Shown one piece after another: positions 17,982 to 26,667 of a stretch of DNA of 64,000 bases. Both the position numbers and the translations under genes were made by a program. Under the pieces are notes generated by a model. That model was given only the letters and a program-made list of their open reading frames with translations. It was not told where the DNA came from and made no database searches. The first letter of the stretch is position 1. Each line of letters opens with the position of its first letter. The stretch is from Lewinellaceae bacterium (lineage in GTDB: Bacteria > Bacteroidota > Bacteroidia > Chitinophagales > Saprospiraceae): positions 248,001 to 312,000 of the forward strand of contig JACJYL010000001.1 in the NCBI GenBank assembly GCA_020636105.1. Reading direction: 5' to 3'.

Positions 17982-19135
17982 CACATGAAATCTTCTACCT
18001 GGTTATGAATGACAAATCCTCCCGTTTTTAACAGGTGGTTTCGTTTGATGAGTTCAAGGTCATTTTCCACCATTTCCGAAATTAAATTTTCAAGAGAATA
18101 CCTGGCACTCCATCCCAGTTTTGTGCGTGCTTTGGCGGGGTTACCGATCAGCAGGTTTACTTCAGTGGGCCTGAAATAAAATGGATCCACGATCACAACA
18201 GTCTGACCCGGGAACAGATGTTTTGGCTGAATGCCTGTCTTTTCCTCAAAAACCTCAAAATCAATGGTTTCAATGAAGGCTTGTTCATTTTTCCCTTTTC
18301 CAAAAAATTGAATATTGATGCCTGTTTCGTGAAAAGCCTTTTGCACAAAATCGCGTACTGAAGTCGTTTTTCCCGTTGCAATAACATAATCATCGGGTTC
18401 TTCCTGCTGGAGCATCAGGTACATGGCTTCTACAAAATCTTTGGCGTGCCCCCAGTCCCTTTTGGAATTCAGGTTACCTAAAGAGAGTACTTTTTGGAAT
18501 CCCAGGGCAATATTGGCTACGGCACGGGTGATTTTTCGGGTCACAAAAGTCTCTCCCCGTAGCGGAGATTCGTGGTTAAAGAGGATGCCGTTGCATGCGA
18601 AAATATGGTAAGCCTCGCGGTAGTTTACGGTGATCCAGTGGGCATAGAGTTTTGCCACTCCATAAGGGCTTCTCGGATAAAATGGGGTCTTTTCAGTTTG
18701 CGGGATTTCCTGCGCCTGCCCAAATAGTTCGGAAGTAGAGGCCTGGTAAAATCTTATCTTCTCTGTTAGCCCGAGGATCCTGATGGCTTCGAGAATTCTA
18801 AGGGTGCCCAGGGCATCCACGTTGCCTGTGTATTCAGGGGTATCAAAACTGATCTTAACATGGGACATCGCCCCAAGATTGTATATTTCATCGGGTCGAA
18901 TATCCTGGATGTAGCGAATGATGTTGCCGGTGTCAGAAAGGTCTCCGTAAAAATAGTGGAACCTGGGAACGATTTCCTGGCGGTCATTGGCAAACAGGGC
19001 GTCTATTCGTGTCGTATTAAAGGAAGAACTCCTTCTTTTCATGCCCCATACTACATATCCTTTTTTTAGCAAAAAGTCTGCTAAGTAAGCTCCGTCCTGG
19101 CCCGTTATGCCGGTGATTATGGCTGTTTTTGACAT
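17981..19135 (-). CDS. gmd: GDP-mannose 4,6-dehydratase
   Basis: This 384-residue enzyme converts GDP-D-mannose to GDP-4-keto-6-deoxy-D-mannose. Diagnostic features are the cofactor motif G-I-T-G-Q-D-G-A-Y at 9-17, the R-R-S-S-S-F-N-T segment near 35, the catalytic T-S-E near 133 and the Y-G-V-A-K of Y-x3-K near 157, all as in known Gmd proteins. It supplies the next genes (the epimerase/reductase and possibly the DegT/GNAT pair) with their substrate. A 45-base gap separates it from the flippase gene. Confidence 0.95.
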   Translation of the reverse strand: MSKTAIITGITGQDGAYLADFLLKKGYVVWGMKRRSSSFNTTRIDALFANDRQEIVPRFHYFYGDLSDTGNIIRYIQDIRPDEIYNLGAMSHVKISFDTPEYTGNVDALGTLRILEAIRILGLTEKIRFYQASTSELFGQAQEIPQTEKTPFYPRSPYGVAKLYAHWITVNYREAYHIFACNGILFNHESPLRGETFVTRKITRAVANIALGFQKVLSLGNLNSKRDWGHAKDFVEAMYLMLQQEEPDDYVIATGKTTSVRDFVQKAFHETGINIQFFGKGKNEQAFIETIDFEVFEEKTGIQPKHLFPGQTVVIVDPFYFRPTEVNLLIGNPAKARTKLGWSARYSLENLISEMVENDLELIKRNHLLKTGGFVIHNQVEDFM

Positions 19136-19180
19136 GGGAAAGCTTTTTTTGATTTTATTTTCTACTGTTTTAAAAGCAGG

Positions 19181-20638
19181 TTAATGCCTCAATAAATGGA
19201 TCGTTTTCGGCAGAATAACCTGGAGAAGTACTTGCATCTCTTCTGTTTTGGCAAACAGGTGAAGTCCGAAGTAGACCACTAACCCGCCACCGGATGCCAA
19301 AATGACCAAGAAAATTCCGGTAATGGGGGTAAAATTTAACAAACACAGGATTAGCAGGCCGGTAATGATGCTAAAGAAAAATGTAGCGGAAACATCTTTT
19401 ACCTGTTGGTAAAGAGAGTATTTCAGAAATATTTTTGAGTAGTATGCATTGATGAACAGATTGATATAGGCCGCGATGACTTCCCCGATCACCAAACCGT
19501 ATATGCCGAATTGGATGCCTATGATAATGGCCAGGGTGATGGTTATTTTTTTGATGATCTCCAGTTTTAATCCAAGGTCCGAACGCCCCAACACCAGTAG
19601 CATATTCAGGTTTATTTGGCTAAAATGATAGGTAATTCCTGAGATACACAGCAGATGAAGAAAAGGTACCGCGGGCAGCCATTTTTCACCGATCAGCGAC
19701 AGGATAAGTGGTTTGGCCAGTACCCCGAGCATGACCATCGCGGGGATCACAATAAATGAGCTCATTTTGATGACCTTTCTGTAACCTGCTTTCAGCCGCT
19801 CCCTGTTGTCCTGTAGTTTTGATAAAACCGGGTAGGTGATTTTTTCCAGGGTTCTGAACAGGGTATTGATAACCATATTTGAAAAATTGGAAGCCTGGGT
19901 GTAAAAACCAAGGGTGGCACTGGAATAGAATTTCCCAATAAGCAGCTTGTAAATTTGCTGGTAGAATTTATCCAGCAAGCTCGATAGTAAAATCTTATAC
20001 CCAAAACCAAACAATCGTTTGAAGGATTCCTGGTGGAAAGTCAGGACAGGCGTCCAGGGTTTCATTATCCAAAGCAGGGTTGTATCTATGAGAGCCATGA
20101 GTAGAATTTTTGCCACCAGGCTCCAGACCCCGAAACCATTCAACGCCAATAGAATGGCGACTCCGCCAGAGATCAAAACCGCCACCAAGCGCACCTTCGT
20201 TTGGGTTTTAAAATCGATCTGGTGGGTTAACTGGGCGCGTTGAATGATGGAAAAGGCAAAAATGATCAGGTTAATTCCCATCAGCCTGACGATCAAAGTC
20301 AATATCTCCTGGTCAAAAAGTCTTGCGATGGCCGGAGCAGCTAAAAAGAGGATGATATAAACGATGATTGCCGAAATAAGATTAAAAATAAAGGTAGTGG
20401 ATTTGTCCATTTCTGAAATGCTTTTTTCCCTGACCAGTGCCGGGAAAAAACCGCTTTCCACAAAGGTGGAACAGAGCTCAAAGAAAACCATTACCATGGC
20501 CACCAATCCAAAATCTTCTGGTAACAGCAACCGGGCCAGGATGATCGTAATGATAAAATTCATTGTGCTGCCGCCTAGTTTGTCAATGGATAACCAAAAG
20601 AAGGCATGCATTGACTGATCGCTTAGGGATTTATCCAT
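19181..20638 (-). CDS. wzx: Lipopolysaccharide/exopolysaccharide flippase (MOP superfamily, WzxC-like)
   Basis: This 485-residue integral membrane protein has about fourteen hydrophobic segments and the polysaccharide-transporter pattern of the MOP superfamily. The opening L-S-D-Q-S-M-H-A-F-F-W-L-S-I-D-K is characteristic of WzxC/TuaB-like flippases, followed by L-A-R-L-L-L-P-E-D-F-G-L-V-A near 35-48. It would turn the undecaprenyl-linked repeat unit to the periplasmic side for polymerisation. It lies 31 bases after the Wzc-like gene in the operon. Confidence 0.9.
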   Translation of the reverse strand: MDKSLSDQSMHAFFWLSIDKLGGSTMNFIITIILARLLLPEDFGLVAMVMVFFELCSTFVESGFFPALVREKSISEMDKSTTFIFNLISAIIVYIILFLAAPAIARLFDQEILTLIVRLMGINLIIFAFSIIQRAQLTHQIDFKTQTKVRLVAVLISGGVAILLALNGFGVWSLVAKILLMALIDTTLLWIMKPWTPVLTFHQESFKRLFGFGYKILLSSLLDKFYQQIYKLLIGKFYSSATLGFYTQASNFSNMVINTLFRTLEKITYPVLSKLQDNRERLKAGYRKVIKMSSFIVIPAMVMLGVLAKPLILSLIGEKWLPAVPFLHLLCISGITYHFSQINLNMLLVLGRSDLGLKLEIIKKITITLAIIIGIQFGIYGLVIGEVIAAYINLFINAYYSKIFLKYSLYQQVKDVSATFFFSIITGLLILCLLNFTPITGIFLVILASGGGLVVYFGLHLFAKTEEMQVLLQVILPKTIHLLRH

Positions 20639-20669
20639 GGTATTTTATTTCCATGTTGTTTTTTATCCG

Positions 20670-23177
20670 CTACACCTCAAGGTCATGAGGTTGAAAAGTT
20701 TTTTCTTTTTCTTTTGCCTTTCCAGACGCTATGTCTATTTGCCTTTCCTTTTTTTCGTCCGGATCGGGCTTCAGGGGGTTCCTTCTTTTCTTAGAGGTTA
20801 TTACTTTTTGAAATAATGCTTTCCACCATTTTTTCGGAAGCTCCTCTTCTTCAAAGTATCCCTGGGAATGCCCGTATCCCTTTTCGTACCCATACCCATA
20901 TCCATACCCATATCCGTACCCATATCCATAATTATAACCATAATTATGCATCCCGCTCAATTTTACACCGTTGAGCACAATAAAAGGTTTGGGGAGTTTT
21001 TGTTTTTGGTAAATATCTTCGACGATCTGCAATTGTCCCTGTCGCGTTAGGCCTGCCCGGACTACATAAAGGGTAGCCTGGACGAGATCCTTCATCTGAA
21101 AGGCATCTGCTACAAGACCCACGGGCGGGGTGTCCAATACGATAAAATCATAACTTTGCTTAAGTTGGTTGATCAGTTTAGGCAGATGAGGAGACAAGAT
21201 TAATTCACCGGGATTCGGGGGTTTGGGGCCCCTGGTAATGATGTCCAGGTTGGGATGTATGCCGCTGTTCCTGATAATTTCAGCAGGGTTTAGCAATGGG
21301 TCAACCAAAAAGTTAACCAGCCCTTGCTTGTTATTTTTGATGCCCAGGTAAAGATCCTGCTTCGGTTTCCTGAGATCAAGTTCCAATATCAATACCTTTT
21401 TGCCAGTCAGGGCAATGGTCATTCCCAGGTTGAGGGCGATAAAAGATTTTCCCTCTCCTGACATGCTCGAAGTCACAATGAGCGTCTTCAATGCTTCTCC
21501 CGGGGTAATATAGGAAAGATTAGTTCGTAACAACCGAAACATTTCTGCTGAAACGGACCGGCTGTTTTCCTTTATGATCAAATGCTGTTTTTGCCGGCTG
21601 AAAGCCAGCATACTTATCATGGGAACATTGGTTACCCTTTCAATATCTTCCTTGAAATTAACTTTGTCGTTCAGGTTGTCCAGCAAAAGGGCTAACCCCG
21701 TGGGCAGGGCAACTCCAAGAAACATGGCAATGAGCCAGATTTGGGCTTTTTTGGGGCTGATGGGCTGTTGAGGAATCGTCGCCGGTTCAATAATTTTACC
21801 ATTAGCCACGGTGATGGCCAGGGAAATGGCCGATTCTTCCCTTTTCTGGAGTAAATAGAGATAAAGATTTTCTTTAATGTTTTTTTGGCGTGCAATTTCT
21901 AATAATTCTCTCTCTCTTGTTGGGAGGCTCCTCAATCGGCTTTCCAGCATATTTTTTCTTTGATAACTGGCATGGCTTGCAATCTGAAGATCGCCTTTAA
22001 TGGCTCGGATATTTTCAATGATGGTTTGCCGGAGATTCTGTATTTGCTTTTCCATGACTTTTAGGTCAGGATGAGAAGGCCCCAGATCACTGCGCATTCT
22101 GCCACTTTCTGCCAATAATTGGTTGAACCGGGTCAATTGATTGGAAAGGGTAAGGTTGGTAATACTAATATTGGTGGGGACGAACTCAAAAGCCTCTTTG
22201 TTTTTGACCAGGAAGTCTTCAATAGAATTCAGTATTTCGAGTTGCACATCTTTTTCAGAGAGTTCTTTTGAATTGGTAGCAATCTCGTTCATCAGGATGC
22301 TTCCTTCTGAGCTCAATTCAGTCATGCTGAAACGGCTTTTGTAGGCTTCTACATCTGATTCAACTTCTGACAGCTCTCCTGCGATCATTTGAATGCGTTC
22401 GTTGATCAGGTCGATCGAATTTTTGTATATTTGGTTTTTCTCATCGACCGAATTGCTGTTGTAAGAAGAGATCAGTTCCATGAGAATATCATGAGCTCTT
22501 TCCGGAGAGGCATCCTTTATCATGAGGCTAAGGGTGCTGGATTCTTTTCCAATAATGGCTATTTCAAGGTTTCCCAACAGATTGATCGCCCGCTTTCTGA
22601 CAGGAAGAATAACAATCGTAACCGCTTCATGCATTTCCTGGCTCCGGTCTCTCGCCAGGGTGAGAGTACCTGTTGGCAATACCAGCATTTTTCCGAATTC
22701 ACCCCAATATTTTTGTTTTTTTATTTCAATGCTGTATCCGCCAGTGTTATCCGGACGAACTACACCTGTCAGGCTGTTTTTTTCGGCAGTAGGTTTCCAG
22801 TCCAGGATTTGTATGGGTGTGTTTTGGTATAAATCTACCTCACGCAGCCCTTCCCTTGAGAAGTATTGGTATTGAAGATTCAATTTTTCAACCACCGAGA
22901 TCATTAACGGGGTAGATCGAAGCACCAGCATTTCATTTTCGAGGTTCTTCATTTTTCTGCCCAGCCCAAGATCGCTGAACAATCCCTCCTCGCTTAGCTG
23001 ACCTGACTTTTCATCATCTTTAATAAGAATACGGGCCTCCGCTTTATATTTTGGCTCGGTTTTTTTTAAATAATAATAAGAAGAACCCATTATCAGTGGA
23101 AATACAATTGCGAATACATACCAATATCTCAAGGCTTCCCCAAAAAGTTGCCTGATATTGAATTGCTCGTCTTTCAT
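20670..23177 (-). CDS. wzc: Wzc-like polysaccharide co-polymerase and tyrosine autokinase
   Basis: This 835-residue inner-membrane protein controls glycan chain length and export. It has an N-terminal Wzz domain with a membrane segment near 18-35, a long periplasmic helical part, a second membrane segment near 490-510, and a cytoplasmic BY-kinase domain. That domain holds Walker A S-G-E-G-K-S near 574, Walker A' L-D-L-R-K-P near 600, and Walker B V-L-D-T-P-P near 680. The tail is unusual: twelve tyrosines, mostly in a Gly-Tyr alternation encoded by 20882-20951, replace the usual looser Tyr cluster and are the likely autophosphorylation sites. A charged Lys/Glu-rich end follows. It works with the Wza-like exporter encoded just upstream. 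Confidence 0.93.
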   Translation of the reverse strand: MKDEQFNIRQLFGEALRYWYVFAIVFPLIMGSSYYYLKKTEPKYKAEARILIKDDEKSGQLSEEGLFSDLGLGRKMKNLENEMLVLRSTPLMISVVEKLNLQYQYFSREGLREVDLYQNTPIQILDWKPTAEKNSLTGVVRPDNTGGYSIEIKKQKYWGEFGKMLVLPTGTLTLARDRSQEMHEAVTIVILPVRKRAINLLGNLEIAIIGKESSTLSLMIKDASPERAHDILMELISSYNSNSVDEKNQIYKNSIDLINERIQMIAGELSEVESDVEAYKSRFSMTELSSEGSILMNEIATNSKELSEKDVQLEILNSIEDFLVKNKEAFEFVPTNISITNLTLSNQLTRFNQLLAESGRMRSDLGPSHPDLKVMEKQIQNLRQTIIENIRAIKGDLQIASHASYQRKNMLESRLRSLPTRERELLEIARQKNIKENLYLYLLQKREESAISLAITVANGKIIEPATIPQQPISPKKAQIWLIAMFLGVALPTGLALLLDNLNDKVNFKEDIERVTNVPMISMLAFSRQKQHLIIKENSRSVSAEMFRLLRTNLSYITPGEALKTLIVTSSMSGEGKSFIALNLGMTIALTGKKVLILELDLRKPKQDLYLGIKNNKQGLVNFLVDPLLNPAEIIRNSGIHPNLDIITRGPKPPNPGELILSPHLPKLINQLKQSYDFIVLDTPPVGLVADAFQMKDLVQATLYVVRAGLTRQGQLQIVEDIYQKQKLPKPFIVLNGVKLSGMHNYGYNYGYGYGYGYGYGYGYEKGYGHSQGYFEEEELPKKWWKALFQKVITSKKRRNPLKPDPDEKKERQIDIASGKAKEKEKTFQPHDLEV
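20882..20951 (-). repeat. Short tandem repeat encoding the Gly-Tyr tail of the Wzc-like kinase
   Basis: On the coding (minus) strand the 6-base units GGATAT, GGGTAC and GGGTAT follow one another seven times, flanked by AATTATGGT-type units. They encode an uninterrupted (Gly-Tyr)7 run within a 12-tyrosine tail. The repeat unit is a multiple of three, so slippage would change tail length without breaking the frame. Whether the length varies between strains cannot be known from one sequence. Confidence 0.85.
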
Positions 23178-23224
23178 GACTAAATGATTTTGCGAAAAAT
23201 GGTTTTTGTCGGGTTGGTGTAGTT

Positions 23225-24013
23225 TTATTTTGAAAGAGTAGTACCTAATACGAAAGTCAGCAAGCTCACCATCGGGATAAGAATTCCGGAATATCTTTGG
23301 AGGAAATCGCCCTGGGTGGCGTATTGTTTGGCTCTGAGTGGTTCGATATATAAAATGTCGTTTGGACTGAGATAAAAATAGGGCGATTCAAAAATGGATT
23401 TGTCCTGTGTATTGATGCGGCTAAATTCCCGGGAACCTGCTCTTTCACGGATCACGAGAACCGAGTTCCTTCGAGCATAAGGGGTGAAATCTCCTGCCAT
23501 ACCAATGGCCTCCAGTATGGTAAGACGTTCGTTGGGAATAATATAAGTGTTGGGGCGGTTCACTTCACCGAGTAGGGTAACCCGAAAGTTTAAAAACCTA
23601 ACCTGGATGGAGGCATCAGGGATGAATTGCACCAGGCTGTCGGTAATATTTTGGCGCAACTGCAGGATGGTTTCCCCTTCGGCTTTAATTTTGCCAATAA
23701 AAGGAAGATAAATATTGCCTTCCTCGTCCACGCGATAACCTTCCTGTGCTCCTAGGGCCCTTTCCCCCGAGGCTCCGACCGCTGCTTCCCCCCTTTGATA
23801 AAAAGCCCTAACCGTTTCAGGATTCCTGCTGGCCACCTGGATGTTTAAAATATCATCTGTTTTGATCTTTAAGACCGGTAAACTATCGATCTTTATCAAC
23901 TCATTTTGCATCTCGGTGAGCATCATCATTTCAGGATGCTTAACGCTGCCACACCCAAAGCACAGCCCCGTTAAGAGTAATATGAAAATGCGTAAAAAAC
24001 AGCGACAATTCAT
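23225..24013 (-). CDS. wza: Wza-like polysaccharide export lipoprotein
   Basis: This 262-residue protein is an outer-membrane polysaccharide exporter of the Wza/SLBB type. It has a lipoprotein signal peptide with the lipid-bearing Cys in C-F-G-C-G near 21, then the Poly_export domain with D-D-I-L-N-I-Q-V around 53-60 and I-Y-L-P-F-I-G-K-I near 101. An SLBB domain with L-L-G-E-V-N-R-P near 150 follows. A hydrophobic stretch (I-L-I-P-M-V-S-L-L-T-F-V-L) near the C-terminus may be a membrane anchor, as in other Bacteroidota exporters. It lies 47 bases upstream of the Wzc-like gene and should form the export channel with it. Confidence 0.92.
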   Translation of the reverse strand: MNCRCFLRIFILLLTGLCFGCGSVKHPEMMMLTEMQNELIKIDSLPVLKIKTDDILNIQVASRNPETVRAFYQRGEAAVGASGERALGAQEGYRVDEEGNIYLPFIGKIKAEGETILQLRQNITDSLVQFIPDASIQVRFLNFRVTLLGEVNRPNTYIIPNERLTILEAIGMAGDFTPYARRNSVLVIRERAGSREFSRINTQDKSIFESPYFYLSPNDILYIEPLRAKQYATQGDFLQRYSGILIPMVSLLTFVLGTTLSK

Positions 24014-24023
24014 GATTTAAGTT

Positions 24024-25043
24024 TTAATTATGATGATGTAAATCCTGCTCCTGGAACGGGGATTCCTGGCGGTATGCTTCCGGTTTGAAGGGGTGCCGGC
24101 TTTGAGGCAAAAGTGCTAAGGGGTGGAACTCACCGGTCAATCCGACGGGGAAGGCATTCCGGATGTGGTACGCAATTTGAATGGCTTTGGATGCCTCTGC
24201 CAGACCAAAGCCATTTCCTGCCAGGATGGCCTCATAACTTCGGGTATGCAGATCGGTAAAGCCATCACTGAATTCTATCTTTCGATCATCCAGCGTAAGG
24301 GATCTGTAGGTGGTCATCCCATTATTTTTGACCTCGTTGGGAATGGTCGCATAATTAATACTCAAAAACCAGCGCACCCGGGCTTTTTCCAGTTCGAGGT
24401 ACCCGGCGGCCCGGTCATGGGTATGAATGTGGACGATGTTGCTTTTTACATCCCCAAAGATCCAGGTCAGCATATCGAAAAAGTGGATGCCGATATTGGT
24501 GGCGATACCTCCCGATTTTTCAAGGTCTCCTTTCCAGCTTGAATAATACCAGTTGCCTCTGGAGGTGATATAGGTTAGGTCAATATCGTAGGTTTTATCA
24601 GGCGGAGCAGCCTCCACTTCCCGCTTTAATTTTAAAAGGGAAGGGTGTAACCTCAATTGCAGGATAGTATAGATGTTTTTACTGCTTTCTTCCTCCAGGT
24701 AGCGCAACGCATTAATATTACGTGGGGTGAGCATCAATGGTTTTTCACATATTACATGCGCACCCACCCGGAGGCCAAAACGTATGTGTGCATCATGTAG
24801 ATAATTTGGGGTACAAACACTGACATAATCTATCGGATCCCCTCTGCGGATGAGTTTGCAAACGTGTCGGTCAAAACGTTCAAACTCCGTAAAAAATGCC
24901 GCTTGAGGAAAATACCGGTCCATAATTCCCACGGAGTCGTTTTTGTCCAGGGCGACGATGAGGTTATTACTGGTTTCCAATATGGCCTGCAGGTGACGCG
25001 GAGCGATATAACCGGCAGCTCCAATGAGGGCAAAGTTCTTCAT
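24024..25043 (-). CDS. Gfo/Idh/MocA oxidoreductase, WlbA/WbpB-like
   Basis: This 339-residue NAD-dependent oxidoreductase has an N-terminal Rossmann fold (L-I-G-A-A-G-Y-I-A) and the family motif C-E-K-P-L at about 98-102. The central block with R-G-N-W-Y-Y-S-S-W-K-G-D and N-I-G-I-H-F-F-D-M-L matches WlbA/WbpB, which oxidise C3 of UDP-N-acetylglucosaminuronic acid on the route to 2,3-diamino-uronic acids. Such a route also needs a 6-dehydrogenase (present at the window's left edge), an aminotransferase and an acetyltransferase (DegT and GNAT are candidates). It is the first sugar gene after upxY, and 10 bases separate it from the Wza-like gene. Confidence 0.82.
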   Translation of the reverse strand: MKNFALIGAAGYIAPRHLQAILETSNNLIVALDKNDSVGIMDRYFPQAAFFTEFERFDRHVCKLIRRGDPIDYVSVCTPNYLHDAHIRFGLRVGAHVICEKPLMLTPRNINALRYLEEESSKNIYTILQLRLHPSLLKLKREVEAAPPDKTYDIDLTYITSRGNWYYSSWKGDLEKSGGIATNIGIHFFDMLTWIFGDVKSNIVHIHTHDRAAGYLELEKARVRWFLSINYATIPNEVKNNGMTTYRSLTLDDRKIEFSDGFTDLHTRSYEAILAGNGFGLAEASKAIQIAYHIRNAFPVGLTGEFHPLALLPQSRHPFKPEAYRQESPFQEQDLHHHN

Positions 25044-25308
25044 GATTGTTCATTTTTTAGGATAAAAAAAGGGAGTCAAGACCTCCAGTTCACTAGAGGA
25101 AATGCAAATTTGTTTCTGGAAGGAAAGTAGATGAAGGTGGGGGAGAAGGCTAAAAAGCAAACGCTTTAAAGTGGGGAAACCATGGCATTACGGCTTCGCC
25201 TTTGATAAGTCGCGGGAGACTTATTCCATTTTAAGGTGATGATTTTTTTTGTTCACAGTTGATCATTATACAGTTGATCATTCATTGATGTATAAATACA
25301 TCACAGTG
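25044..25308 (-). promoter_or_regulatory. Structured untranslated region between upxY and the sugar genes
   Basis: This 265-base gap is long compared with the rest of the operon. It contains a perfect 7-bp hairpin at 25205-25224 (ATAAGTC/GACTTAT), small hairpins at 25192-25200 (GGC/GCC) and 25154-25167 (AAAGC/GCTTT), an 8-bp inverted repeat at 25286-25303 (TGATGTAT/ATACATCA) just past the upxY stop, and a 12-bp direct repeat CAGTTGATCATT at 25256-25267 and 25271-25282. No hairpin plus U-run terminator is apparent on the minus strand. A role as a target for UpxY-mediated antitermination or RNA processing is inference. Confidence 0.4.
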
Positions 25309-25869
25309 CTATTGATAAATTTTAGCCGGTTTGTCATTGGGTCTTAGTTTTCTCAATAATTTTCGATCTACTTGCATCCGCAGGGAATATCCTGTATGTG
25401 TTAATTCAACCTGGAAATTTTTTTTGTTATCCGGATGGAGTAAAATGCCTCTGATACCTGTAAGGTTTCCACCAATAATTTCGACCAGATCTCCTTCATG
25501 GTACGCATTTGACTCCGCCTCAACCTCAATTCCTTCTCCAAGAATCCGCTGAATGAGTTTTATTTCATCTTCAGGGATGGAGATCAATTCATTGGAAAAC
25601 CTTACGAAATTGACCACATCGGGGGTTTCAAGGACAGGAACATAATTTTTTTTGGTGATCCGCACGAAAATATAACAACTGATAAGCGGTAGATTCACCA
25701 CACGGACTTTCCGCGTATAACGCCTGGTGAACTGTTGCAAAGGGAGATATGATTCAATGCCTTTTTTTAAGAAACTTTCATGAACCGCTTTTTCCCTCTT
25801 GTATCTTAAATAAACAGCAAACCAACGAGGCAGGGATTCGTCCAAACCATATTTGTTATTTTGTTTCAT
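25309..25869 (-). CDS. upxY: UpxY-family transcription antiterminator (NusG-like)
   Basis: This 186-residue NusG paralogue resembles UpxY proteins, which in Bacteroides are the first gene of each capsule operon and keep RNA polymerase going through the long leader. The N-terminal NGN domain begins with W-F-A-V-Y-L-R-Y-K-R-E-K, has Y-L-P-L near 40 and the R-K-V-R-V-V-N-L-P-L-I segment near 55. The KOW motif is visible near 127-140 as G-D-L-V-E-I-I-G-G-N-L-T-G. It is the first gene of the roughly 25-kb operon with a leader of about 330 bases ahead of it. No UpxZ partner gene is seen beside it. Confidence 0.88.
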   Translation of the reverse strand: MKQNNKYGLDESLPRWFAVYLRYKREKAVHESFLKKGIESYLPLQQFTRRYTRKVRVVNLPLISCYIFVRITKKNYVPVLETPDVVNFVRFSNELISIPEDEIKLIQRILGEGIEVEAESNAYHEGDLVEIIGGNLTGIRGILLHPDNKKNFQVELTHTGYSLRMQVDRKLLRKLRPNDKPAKIYQ

Positions 25870-26206
25870 TGTTATTGATTAAAAAACCAAAGTTGAGGCG
25901 TAGAAACTTCCTTTAAAGAAAAAAGAATGATGCAAGGATTAACTCCTGGAGCAAAAATCAGGAGGAGAATGACCCGGACGGGTCAAAAAACGGTAAATGA
26001 GGGAGCTTTGTTTGTTCATCAATTTTGGTTTTTTCCAAATAATTACGTCAATTAACCAAATTTCAGGTTATTAAGTCAGTTAACGAGGGTGGGGGAGATT
26101 AAAACTAATTATCACCTTTTAGGTAAAAAATATAACATTGGATGAACAATATATGACTATTGGGTGGCAACAAAAGGAAGGGGGAGGTAAATGATTACTA
26201 TTGCGG
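25870..26206 (-). promoter_or_regulatory. Leader of the polysaccharide operon with two hairpins
   Basis: If transcription begins near 26200, about 330 untranslated bases precede upxY. Within them are a perfect 6-bp hairpin at 25970-25985 (TGACCC/GGGTCA, 4-base loop) and another at 25943-25964 (CTCCTG/CAGGAG, 10-base loop). A T-run appears on the minus strand around 25919-25925, 18 bases after the second hairpin, too far for a standard terminator. Further upstream, TTAACC/GGTTA repeats lie near 26051-26070. Long leaders of this kind are where UpxY proteins act in Bacteroides; that function here is inferred. Confidence 0.4.
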
Positions 26207-26237
26207 CAAATTTATAGTTTATTTATATAAGAGTCAA
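26207..26237 (-). promoter_or_regulatory. Putative Bacteroidota-type promoter of the polysaccharide operon
   Basis: On the minus strand TTG (26237-26235) is followed by a 20-base AT-rich spacer and TAAATTTG (26214-26207). This fits the Bacteroidota -33 TTG/-7 TAnnTTTG consensus. It points toward upxY and would give a start site near 26200. Confidence 0.5.
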
Positions 26238-26667
26238 TTTAATATTAAATTTTCTTTGCATTTATTTTATTTAAAAACCATTTAACTATTTGGTGTGATT
26301 CCACCTGTTTATGGGAAATTCCCTTCACAAATTGGCCTCAAAATCAATATTCCCAAAGGGTTGAATATTTCGGGTTAGCTTCTACAATTCTACGACACCC
26401 TTCTTTTGATAGAAAAACGAATCAGCTACATAGTGGTTTTGCCAAAGAATTTTCTAAATTTATGCTCGCCCTTTTTAGAAGACCAGATAAAAATCGCTTT
26501 CACCAATAATAATCAGTATTCATTGTCCCTTGACCTTCTTTTTTTTTTTCATAAACCAGCTTGGAAAAAATCTAAAACAGGTTTGCAATGCTGATTAGAC
26601 GGACTTTAATTTCTTGAAAAATTGATTTCAAAACAAAACGCCACAACTGGCTCTAAACCACAAAATT
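26238..26667. other. Intergenic region upstream of the symporter
   Basis: About 430 AT-rich bases lie between the divergent polysaccharide operon and the symporter gene. The promoter of the symporter must be here or just before it, but no convincing TAnnTTTG element with a spaced TTG was found on the plus strand. A small TTG-initiated open frame at 26406-26594 has no recognisable features and is not called a gene. No repeats or strong hairpins were noticed. Confidence 0.4.

Noticed and set aside
20882..20951. CRISPR-like or non-coding tandem array
   Set aside because: The repeats are six-base units in frame within the Wzc-like gene and encode Gly-Tyr; there are no spacers.
25870..26206. JUMPStart/ops element for RfaH-type antitermination
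   Set aside because: No GGCGGTAG-like core was found on either strand of the leader.
26406..26594. 62-codon plus-strand frame ahead of the symporter
   Set aside because: It starts with TTG, has no recognisable motif and lies in an AT-rich spacer; chance open frame.
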